Below the pieces are notes generated by a model. It saw only the letters and a program-made list of their open reading frames with translations. It was not told the origin of the DNA and did not search any database. 64,000 bases of DNA from contig OY829545.1 in the NCBI GenBank assembly GCA_963691705.1, positions 44,689,475 through 44,753,474 on the forward strand, given 5' to 3'. How positions within the stretch are numbered: the stretch's first letter is position 1; every line of letters begins with the position of its first letter. This stretch comes from Viola odorata (Eukaryota > Streptophyta > Magnoliopsida > Malpighiales > Violaceae). A program made the translations under genes and the position numbers. This document shows, piece after piece, positions 46,195 through 56,102 of the stretch.

Positions 46195-46313
46195 ATCAGC
46201 TGTGAGAGCCTTGCTTGCAGCTTCTTGCCTCGAGCGCGCGTCATTGGTCCAACGGGCGGCAATGGCACCTCGATCGCATACGCAGAATTAGGGTCAGTGC
46301 GAGGAATCGCATC
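46195..46313 (-). mobile_element. Truncated 3' LTR1 of element A
   Basis: It matches 52853-52971 of the intact LTR1, ending GAATCGCATCA at 46313, and is cut at ATCAG by the H2 insertion. The pol tail of A (GPMTRARGKKLQARLSQ) is encoded through it. Confidence 0.85.
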
Positions 46314-47994
46314 ATTCCTTACCCCTTCGAAAGGATTCATCCTTGAATCCGGCTCCTCTCCATCGTCTCCTACATCAAATAAACTTAAGTCAGAAACATT
46401 CAAAGAAGCACTAGCGGAACCATACTCACTCGGCAAGTCTAGCTTGTAAGCGTTATTGTTGATCTTCTCAACAATTTGGAAAGGACCATTGCCTTGCGCG
46501 GACAACTTCCCAAGGCGTTTGGCTGGAAACCTCTCACAACGTAAGTGCAGCCACACCCAATGACCAACATTGAAAGACACGGTCTTTCTCGCGGTGTTCT
46601 TCTTGTGCGCCAATTTCTCATTCATTCGCTCGATCCTCTTCTTGACCATCTCATGGATTTTCTTCACCAAATCTGTCTTTTTAGAACCATCTAAACTAGA
46701 AACTTTATCCAAAGGTAAAGGCATCAAATCCAAGGGAGTCGTAGGATTAAAGCCATAGACAACCTCAAAATGTGAACAATTAGTACTTGAATGAATGGAA
46801 TTAGCAAATTCAATAAAAGGCATATACTCAACCCAAGTAGAAACATGCTTAGTAACCAAAGTACGCAACAATGAACCCAATGTTCGATTAACCACTTCAG
46901 TTTGTCCATCGGTTTGTGGGTGACATGAAGTAGAAAATAGCAATTTAGTACCCATTCGACTCCACAAAACACGCCAAAAGTGGTTAAGGAATTTCCCATC
47001 TATCACTAACAATAGTAAGAGGTACACTATGCAAACGCACAACCTCACGAAAGAACAAGTTAGCAATATGAGTAGCATCATGTGTATTAGCGCAAGGAAT
47101 AAAATGTGTCATCTTTGAGAATCGGTCTACAACTACAAAGATGTTATCCTTCCCACGCCTAGACTTAGGCAATCCAACTATAAAATCCATAGACAAATCG
47201 GTCCACGGATGGGAAGGCACGGGTAGAGGCATGTATTCTCCATGTTTCGAAACCTTAGATTTTTCTCTACGGCAAACTAAACACTTAGCGATGATGCGGA
47301 CTACATCACGCTTCATATGGGGCCAATAAAAATATTCCTTAAGTACGTCTAAGGTCTTATTAACACCGAAGTGCCCCATTAAGCCACCACTGTGTGACTC
47401 ATGCATAAACAACTCACGCAAAGAATAACGAGGTACACACAAACGTTTACGTTTAAACAAATAACCATCATGGCGATAGAACTTAGACTCGGCAGTAGTC
47501 ATGCAGTTGTTATATATATCTCCAAAGTCAGAATCATTAGGGTATAAAGATATGATGTGTGAAAACCCTAGCAACTTAGCACGAGAGGTAATAAGCGCGT
47601 ACCTTCGAGATAGTGCATCATCCACTACATTGTCTTTACCTTGTTTGTACTTGATGTGGTAAGGAAAGGATTCTATGAACTCCATCCAAGTTGTATACCT
47701 TCGATTCAACTTCCCTTGTCCCTTGAGATGCTTCAAGCTTAGATGATCTGTGTGAACTATGAACTCGCATGGCATCAAATAATGTTGCCAAACCTCTAGG
47801 GCGCGCACGAGTGCATACAACTCCTTATTATACGTCGGATATCGTAGCTGAGCATCTTTAAGCTTCTCGCTAAAATAAGCAATTGGGCGCTTCTCTTGCA
47901 TAAGGACAACTCCAATGCCTATTCCGCTCGCATCGCACTCGACCTCGAATGCCTTGTCGAAATTGGGTAGCGCCAAAATAGGTGTTGAACACAA
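46314..47994 (-). pseudogene. RNase H and integrase of element A
   Basis: The frame at 46984-47994 begins with RNase H ([30 protein letters not shown]) and passes into the integrase zinc domain ([13 protein letters not shown] ... [10 protein letters not shown]) and the core aspartate region ([16 protein letters not shown]). A shift near 47000 leads to the frame at 46167-47081, with TDGQTEVVNRTLGSLL carrying the catalytic glutamate and the GPF-type end (GNGPFQIVEKINNNAYKLDL). No chromodomain follows; instead an acidic tail continues into LTR1. Confidence 0.87.
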
Positions 47995-48030
47995 ACGCTC
48001 CTTGAGCGTGTTGAACGCTTCTTCTTGAGG

Positions 48031-49275
48031 CTACCCCCACTTGAACTCAACATGCTTCTTAGTTAATTCATTCAAAGCCACAACGATAGTACTGAAGTCT
48101 TTAACGAATCGTCTATAGAAAGTCCCTAAGCCATGGAACGAGCGCACGTCGCTTACGTTCTTAGGAGTCGGCCACTCCTTGATCGCTTTGATCTTCTCTT
48201 CATCAACATTCACACCTTCTTTCCCTACAATAAAACCAAGAAAAATAACGTGCTCCAAAGTGAAGGAACACTTGTTAGGCTTCACATATAACTTTTGATC
48301 ACGCAAGGTAAGGAAAACTTCTCTAAGGTGCGACACATGCTCATCAATAGATTTGTTATATATCAATATATCATCAAAGTATACCACAACAAATCTACCA
48401 ATAAATTTCCTAAGTACGTGATTCATAAGCCTCATAAAAGTACTAGGCGCATTAGTCAAACCAAACGGCATAACCATTCACTCGTAAAGTCCATATTTAG
48501 TTTTGAAAGTCGTTTTCCATTTGTCACCCTCTTTGATGCGAATTTGGTGATAACCACTCATTAAATCAATTTTAGAAAACACTTGACTACCACTTAACTC
48601 ATCTAACATATCATCTAAACGAGGTATAGGGTGGCGATACTTTACAGTGATTTTGTTGACCGCTCGATAGTCGACACACATTCTCTAAGTACCATCCTTC
48701 TTCGGCACTAGGATCACGAGTACGACATAAGGAGAAAGACTTTCTCTCACATACCCTCGGTTGAGCAACTCGTCGACTCGTCTTTGCAACTCCTTGGTTT
48801 CCTCGATGTTGCTTCTATAGGCCGGATGATTAGGGACTGTAGAACTGGGAATGAAATCAATTTGATGTTCGATTCCTCGAATTGGAGGTAAACCCGGAGG
48901 CATCTCGTCGGGTAGAACATCCCTAAACTCCTGTAAAAGAGAGGTGATACCAACATGCGAAGAAAGTGAAGGATTAGGGTTAGAAGCGTTTAAGCTAAAC
49001 GCTTTGAAACGAAGCAATATCAATGGGCGACTTGCGCTAAAATTCTTTTTTTGTAAAATTAGTGCTTGTCTCACATCTCTCCCTTTGGCATATAAATTCA
49101 CTTTCTTTTTGCCAATTTGAGCATGCGAGTGTTTTCTCTCTCTTTTCCCATGCTCGCTCTTTTCATGGGGGCTGTTTTGAATTTCTTTTTCTTTCTTTTC
49201 AAGTTGCTTAGAGATCTCGAACTCGGCAAAAGACTTCTCAAGATACAATTGATCCTCTAGCACTTGAATCGGCAT
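48031..49275 (-). pseudogene. Reverse transcriptase of element A
   Basis: Frames 48685-49275, 48478-48681 and 48031-48477 form a near-complete RT: IPPIRGIEHQIDFIP-like start, [20 protein letters not shown], then [15 protein letters not shown] with the catalytic YFDD in [10 protein letters not shown]. Two in-frame stops separate the frames. The catalytic residues are intact. Confidence 0.87.
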
Positions 49276-49368
49276 AAGCGGTGCAAGTGTGAATTTGACT
49301 CCATCCTTTTCTAGCTTGTACCGATTACTCTTCCCTTCGTGATTGGCGTTTCTATTGAATTGCCAAGG

Positions 49369-49900
49369 TCATCCGAGTAAAATATGGCTTGAATGCATCG
49401 GAACAACATCACAAAGGATCTCATCCTTATACTTGCCAATGGAGAACGTAACGAGGACTTGTCTCGTCACCTTGATGCCTTGACAATCGTTCATCCATTG
49501 CAAAGAGTAAGGTTTTGGATGCTTCACGGTAGGCAATTCCAACTTGTTGATTAGTAGCGTACTCACACAGTTTGTACAACTACCGTTGTCAATAATCAAG
49601 GAACACTTGTGCTTGCCCACTATGCAACGAGTATGGAAGAGATTTTCCCGTTGCTCTTCCTCTCTTGGCTCGGCCTTCTATTACGCACTGAAATTGTGCC
49701 TAAGGACGAGTGAGAGCCCTGAGTTACTCTTTTCTTGTTCATCCGACTCATACTCCACTTCTTCTCTTACGACTTCTTCCTCTTCAACCTCACGGTTGTC
49801 ATCGAACTCTATTTCTCCATTCTTGCGAATAAGTAAGACTCATTTGTTTGGACAATCAGATTGTTTATGACCTCGACCGGAGCACTTAAAGCAAAAAATA
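49369..49900 (-). pseudogene. Protease and gag zinc knuckle of element A
   Basis: The minus strand at 49845-49892 encodes a CCHC knuckle (CFKCSGRGHKQSDC) followed by a stop and an acidic linker. The frame at 49369-49620 holds the protease (LIIDNGSCTNCVSTLL, with D-x-G-S at the active site, and HILLG). Confidence 0.8.
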
Positions 49901-50121
49901 TCCTTCGTGGCGATCTGGTTCGCTGAATTTTGACGAGGAGCATTGTTGTTGTAAGTTCATTGAGGAGCTTGTGTAGGGTTTGCGCCTTTATTACCGTAGG
50001 TATACGACAATAACTTTGGAGGCTCCTTCACAACCCTAGTCTCTATAGTCCAAGTCTTCTTCCATGCTGCGGGTTTGGTGTTTGCCGAAGGGACACCACT
50101 AAAATTAGACCTAGCCTTCTT

Positions 50122-51129
50122 TTATCTCTCGATCTTAATAGCCATATGTAGTATCTCTTGTAGAGTGTTGTAGTGCGTTAATTCTAACGCGTTGGCTATC
50201 TCACGATTGAGGCCGCTTAAGAACCTTGCCATCGTGGCCTCGGGTTGTTCAACCACTTGTGCTCTCGATAAGGCTATTTCCATCTCATTGAAGTAGTTGT
50301 TGACGTTCTTACTCCCTTGAGTTAGATATTGCAAACGTTGGTGAAGATCATGCACAAAGTAAGTAGGTACGAAGTGTGTCTTCATCAAAGTTTTCATGTC
50401 TTCCCATGTATTCACGGGTCTGGCTAGAAGTCGGACACGTTCTTGATTAATTTGTTGCCACCAATGGGTCGCATATCCATTGAATTCAACTGCTGCCAAT
50501 TTTACCTTCTTATCTTCCGAATAGTTGTGGCATATAAATATTGATTCCACCTTTCGCTCCCACGCAAGGTATGCGTCGGGATCATCTTTCCCTTCGAATG
50601 ATGGAATTTTCATCTTAATGCTGCCAATGTTGGCATCGATTCGCTCTTTAGCTCTAGGCCGCCGCTCATAAGCTCGGTCGTTCCTAGCAATATCTTCGCT
50701 CTCGTACTCGGCTTCCTCGTGCCATTTTGCATGAGGTGCGCGTTGTTGGCCTCGTGCGAATTGCGCATTGGGATCGCGCCTCGGTGCGCATTGAGGGTTC
50801 GCATTGACATGTGTGGGGCCAGTTGTGAGCCTTAACTCATCGTCATGTCCTCCACCCACATATCCTTTGGGTAGCCCTCCAAATAATCCCTTCCCTTCTT
50901 CAGTCTTTGGAGGATCACCATCATATAAATGTCTCGCGTTTTCCGGATTTAGGACTTGAGTAAACCGAGGAATATTTGCTCCCTTCCCCGCGATCAGCTT
51001 GGCAACCTGACTTGCGGTCTCTTTATTATCAAACTCCATCTTGTCCAGTCTTGCTAAAACTTGTTGCAATAAGTTAGCAATTTCAGGAGTTGGTACCGCG
51101 CCTTCTCATTTCTCTGAATGTTGAGACAT
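50122..51129 (-). pseudogene. Gag of element A
   Basis: The likely start is the ATG at 51129, with a TGA stop at codon 8; the long open frame is 50122-51069. It shows a coiled-coil N-terminus (QQVLARLDKMEFDNKE), the GLFGGLPKGYVGGG segment and the retrotransposon gag domain (IPSFEGKDDPDAYLAWERK, THWWQQINQERV, FLSGLNREIANALEL). It is close to the gag fragment at 16144-17118. Confidence 0.85.
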
Positions 51130-51997
51130 ACCTAAAATTGACAATACTAGCAAACAAACGTAAATTTTGTACTAAACCTATCACTCCCTCACGTGTTTAC
51201 TCTCGTGTTTAAATCTCTATTAAGCTCACCAAATATCACTCAAATCTTTGCAATTGTTCTTGTGGGAAACGTTTAGGGTAGACTCGAGGATTTTGAAGAA
51301 ACGCTTCCAAGGAAAATTTCAAAGACAACTTGGATAGAAAGAATTTTATATGCTTAATAAGTAATCTACTCGCAAAGATCAATCAACCAAATACTTACTA
51401 GGCTGGAATAGAAAGGATTTATGTGCTGGAATCAAAGAATAGCTCAAGGTAAAATAGAAGACTCAAATAAATTCACAAAAGATTGTATATGTGTGCAATT
51501 AGGGTTCGTACCTTGTAAGCTTGATATCTTTTATCTCCGACCTCCAAACTGAACGATTCCTGTTGCCATGGAAAGATAACACTCTCAAGTTTCTTGTATT
51601 TTATTTTTATTTTGATTTCGAATACTTCTCTTTTTTGTATTTGAAATCGTTTTTGTTTTCGAAATACTTTTTTTTAAAAACAATTTTGGACTCTTTTGAA
51701 TGAAACTAAATAACAATTAACTAATGGACACTTTGGATTTTTATAACTTTTTATGACTCAAAACGGTACTAAAATTAAAGACACTTTGAGGACTGATTTT
51801 ATTTTTAAATTGACACAAAATTAAAAGACACACACAAGACGCAAACTAGATCTAGGGTTTCTAGATCGACTTGACACACTAACACAACAAGACTCAAGGA
51901 GATTGATTTAGATCGGATAGAAGAAGATCAATCTCAACAATTGAAAACAAAATTAAAAACAGTAAGGATAGATAGGATAGTTACCAAACTTTAAACA
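51130..51997 (-). other. 5' leader of element A
   Basis: This AT-rich untranslated leader is shared in part with 21552-21966 and, inverted, with 11686-11925. No gene. Confidence 0.7.
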
Positions 51998-52014
51998 CCT
52001 TTGCTCCGCAACCA
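51998..52014 (-). other. Primer-binding site of element A
   Basis: The minus strand reads TGGTTGCGGAGCAAAGG two bases inside the 5' LTR, like the site of the gag-only element. Confidence 0.7.
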
Positions 52015-52016
52015 AC

Positions 52017-52971
52017 TGATACGATCCTAGGTGGCTAGGATGCATTTTCTGACGGTCTAGTTCGAAGTCTGGATTTCAATGCGGAATAATAACTCTCTTG
52101 ACACTTAACCCTCCTAATAACTTGTACTAGGCAAACTAAGTCTAATCAATAGAGGTTCTTGAGTTGAATCCCTAACCCTCTAACCAACCTATGATTAGCA
52201 AACTAGGGGTTTAAACTTTCAAGTTTTACTTGAGATTTAATCGAATGTTCTAACTCAATTAAATACAAGGTTCTTCACAAGAACGGTATAGAGAAACTCT
52301 CTTAATTTAATTATCAAATCGGGATCTATTTACAATGAAGGGTGGCACGCTTTTATATAGGTCGTGCACTAATCCTACCCCTAGTCGAGTTAGAACTACA
52401 AGTTCAATTCTACTCGAACTCTAAGTAAAATAAATAAATAAACTAATTAATAAATATCTCTAATAGTTAAATAATAATTAAAATACATAAATGATCGGCT
52501 AGAATAATATTTGGGCCGATGGTCTAAATCGCAAACCCTAGGCCCACCCCTTGCGCAGTAGTAGGATTCGACTCGGGCCATTTTCCAAATACCTCGTGCG
52601 TTCTTCCTGAAACCCAACCAGCATCTTCTTGACATCCCGAAAGGCCTTGAACGTCATTGAAGGCTCGTGGAAATTCGTCCATGTCGAAGATGGCTCGATC
52701 GTCAATCTCATAGGCACTGTCGGATGCGCTAGGCACTACCATGTGTGTGCTGGGTGTGGTAGGCGTAACCATGAGCAGTGTTACGAGCCTTGACTCTTTC
52801 TCTCACAGCGTGTCCTCCTCGATGAGCACCTCGCACTTCAGTTCCTTATGGATCAGCTGTGAGAGCCTCGCTTGCAACTTCTTGCCTCGAGCGCGCGTCA
52901 TTGGTCCAATGGGTGGCAATGGCACCTCGTGCGCATGTGCAGAATTAGGGTCGGTGTGAGGAAGCACATCA
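52017..52971 (-). repeat. 5' LTR1 of element A (955 bp)
   Basis: Termini are TGATACGATCC and AAGCACATCA. A minus-strand TATA box lies at 52352-52359. The right half encodes the pol tail frame (52524-52772 and 52803-52971). It is flanked on the right by CGTAC (52972-52976), and the RT of element B follows directly. Confidence 0.88.
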
Positions 52972-53770
52972 CGTACCTCATTAGCATTTTTAGGGTTAGG
53001 CCACTCCCTAATTGCTTTCACCTTCTCATCATCAACTTGCACCCCTTCAGACCGAGGAAATGCACACGGTCCAAGCAAAACTCACACTTAACCAATTTGG
53101 CATACAATTTATGTACGCGTAAGGTGTTAAGAATTATGCGCAAGTGCAAAACGTGTTCTTCAAGTGTGGAACTATACACAAGAATATTGTCAAAATACAT
53201 AACAATATATTTCCCAATAAAGTCCCTCAGCACATAATTTATTAATCTCATAAAGGTACTTGGAGCATTGGATAGACCGAATGGCATTACCAACCATTCA
53301 TACAAACCATATTTTATTTTGAATGTCGTCTTCCACTCGTCACCTTCAAACATCCTTATTTGGTGGTAGCTGCTCATGAGGTCTCTGTTGGAGGACACTT
53401 GGCTCCCACTCAGCTCATCTAGCATGTCATCTAGACGTGGTATCCATGATCTTGTTGATGGCTCGACAATCAACACACATTTCTTGGGCACTAGCAAAAC
53501 CGGTGCGACGCAAGGAGACATGCTCTCTCGAATGAATCTCTTGCTCAATAGCTCGTCAATTTGCCGTTGCAATTCCTTCATCTCCTACAGATTGCATCGG
53601 TAAGTTGGACGGTTTGCTAGGGTTGAGCCGGGAATCAAATCTATCTTATGCTCAATGCCGCGTGTGGGAGGTAAGCCACCGACATCTCGGAGGGAAAGAC
53701 ATCTTCGTATTCCTATAAGATCTCAACAATTTGATTGGGTAGGGAAGAAGGGAGGTTAGTGGTCGTGTAA
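52972..53770 (-). pseudogene. N-terminal half of element B reverse transcriptase
   Basis: The frame at 53018-53581 encodes [35 protein letters not shown] and a catalytic loop reading YFDN instead of YFDD, so the enzyme is inactive. It ends NPKNANEVR at the LTR of A, and the sequence resumes at 9853 with VRSFHKLASFY. Upstream (53600-53770) only broken RT/protease-linker sequence remains, so B is truncated here. Confidence 0.85.
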
Positions 53771-54714
53771 AATAATAGCCAAGAATTTGTCTTTGGGGAA
53801 ATGAAGTGATTATTCGATCACTTACTGGTGGTCTTTTTATGAAGGTTAATTTTCGGTTTTGTTATTCATAAAGTATAAGGGTCTCGATTAAAATATTATT
53901 TTCATATGTCCATAGGTTTCCGGTTGGCATTTCAATAATATATTTTCATATATATATATAAATAAATATTTAACAAATTTATACATTTTTAGTATTTGCA
54001 TAGGAAGTACCATTTATATTGGGCGATATTTGATCGTTATAACTGATATGGACTGAGATAAAAATCAAAATTGTACAGCATGTTATTTATCTCATTTTTT
54101 AGTATTAGGATGAAATGTATCTATCATACCGGCTGGTATGGTGCGAGATTGATACCATTGTTTTTTATCATGTTCTTTCATATAATAATTTCTTTTCTAT
54201 TTTTGATAAAGTATATAAAAACTTTATTCCTCGGGTGGAGATACTAATTCTCTATTTTCTTTTGAAGAAGATGTAATTTTAATCTATACAATAGTGTTTT
54301 TTATTATCCGATTTTTCAATTTTATTAGACTGATTAAACTCTACGTATTAAATCCTATTTATAATAGTTTAAAAAATTTTTAAAAATGTAAAAAAGCAAC
54401 ATATTATAAAAAAATTGAAAAAAGATGTAACAACACTACACACGAAGAATTTACCTTAATTAGTATAATTTAATGATCGAGTGACCCAATTATTACCATA
54501 AATCTCACATTTTTATTAGTTTTCGTACTTTCCATTACTTAATTATTATTTTCATATTTATAATCGTCATTTCTAAATAAAATGATGCTACTTTATTATG
54601 GTAATGACTAATAATTTATAGGACCAATCATTTTATGCGACGATTATGTCACTCGATTACCTAATTGAGTAATATTAAAAGTAGGAAAAATGCAAAAATT
54701 GGTACCTACATTTC
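53771..54714. other. AT-rich intergenic sequence
   Basis: No gene is supported. A short TATATATATA tract lies near 53950. The stretch separates the nested retroelements from the gene island. Confidence 0.6.
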
Positions 54715-55880
54715 ATTTGATTGACTGATTTGACACCTTTCCTCTTTTTTGCATTTATAAGGTACCTGCACTCAAAAGGAATGTCACATTTGGTACCTCC
54801 CCCTCACGTCGTCCATCACGTGCCGTTAATTTTCCTATGTGACATGACACGTCAGATGCCACGTGGTATGTTGCTAACGTGTCATGCCACGTCAACAAAG
54901 TTGACCCTAAATTAAAAATGGGCATGGGTAAACGGGTTCCCAAATAAACGGGCTTGATTTTCAATTTCAATTTATAAATGGTGACAGATTCATATTTAAG
55001 CCATGGTGATGAGATGTTTTTTCATGTTTTGCTGGGTTTGTTCAAAGTTCAAACCCAGAAAACAATGACTGCAGGTGTTGCTATAATCCTTCCCTTATTA
55101 CCTTTCGCCTTCTCCGTACTCCCTCCAGCTCAATACATCTTCTCCATACTCTCTTCCAGCGTCACCGCCTCCATCTCCTCCGTCGCGAAAGCACGACACT
55201 CCACCGACAGATCTGGTCGGATTTCGTTGCTCAATATAGGGAACAGGCACGAGCTAGATTCTGTAACGGAGCTTTCCAAACGACACTAATGGTGGCTGTA
55301 GATTCAGGTGAGGAGGAAACAGAATCTGTGACGATTGGGGTTCTGGCTAGAGTTCCTATCTGATGTGTGATGTTCATTGCCATTTCAATGTACACTTATT
55401 TTTTTTCCTTTTCAAAATTTTAAATTTTTCTGTCTGAAATATTTTTTTTTCTTTTGTTTATCTTTTGTATTTTGAATTTTTTGGAAGGTGAGGAGGGAGT
55501 TGTGGATGGCAAATTTATAAGGGATTGGAGGATAAGATAATAAAATAATCTCCTTGATTCAACTGCAAATTAGGTGATAGATGGTGTGGTAAATAGAAGG
55601 AAGAAGATAAAGCCTACGAAGAAGATTAATTTTTTCTAGAAATTCAATTTTAATTTTTTTTCCAGAAATTGCAGTAGATCAAGAGGAAGAAGATGAGCTG
55701 ACGTGGCATGACACATCAGCAACATATCACGTGGCATCCGACGTGTCATGTCATGTAGGACAATTAACGGCATGTGATAGACGACGTAAGAGAAGATACC
55801 AAATGTGACATTCTTTTTAAGTGTAGGTATAAGAAAAAAAAACAATGGTACAAAATCAATCAATCAAATGGATTGGAGTT
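54715..55880. mobile_element. Possible Pack-MULE (long terminal inverted repeats)
   Basis: Sequence at about 54715-54895 (GGAATGTCACATTTGGTACC, CCACGTGGTATGTTGC, GTGTCATGCCACGTCA) occurs inverted at about 55690-55875 (TGACGTGGCATGACAC, AACATATCACGTGGCATC, ACCAAATGTGACATTC). The arms are about 180 bases and moderately diverged. The interior carries an open frame resembling an ordinary gene 5' end. The exact termini and the 8-11-base duplication expected of Mutator-like elements are not clear, so the superfamily is a guess from the long GC-richer arms. Confidence 0.55.
55065..55289 (+). pseudogene. Possible captured gene fragment
   Basis: An ATG at 55065 (MTAGVAIILPLLPFAFSVL) opens a 74-residue frame with a hydrophobic N-terminus and a serine-rich tail, ending at 55289. 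It lies inside the inverted repeats at 54715-55880. It could be a captured first exon with signal peptide or transit sequence. I do not recognise the parent gene. Confidence 0.35.
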
Positions 55881-56102
55881 AATATTACCATCAAATCGGT
55901 ACAAACGAGATCGTAAAGTTAACTCTGCCCAACCGGGACAACAAAGAGGAGCAAGATTCGATTCGTTCGAGATACAATTAGCCTAAAGTTAACACTGTGT
56001 GGTGGGAGACAGCGTAGAGATGGAAAACGAAGACGATATCATGTGGGGAAAAATAAGGAAAATTTGAAATACTAAAAGAGGAAGATGATAGAGACGATGA
56101 CA

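Larger units (their letters stand above)
46314..51129 (-). mobile_element. Chromovirus-type element A, gag-pol region
   Basis: Gag, protease, RT, RNase H and integrase follow in order on the minus strand, with its 5' LTR at 52017-52971 and the start of its 3' LTR at 46313. Most frames are long, with isolated stops, some of them G to A changes (for example a tryptophan codon turned to TGA near 48479), as expected from decay of methylated cytosines. Confidence 0.88.

Noticed and set aside
46195..46313. Separate gene ending in the H2 flank
   Set aside because: The frame is the LTR-encoded pol tail of element A, cut by the H2 insertion.
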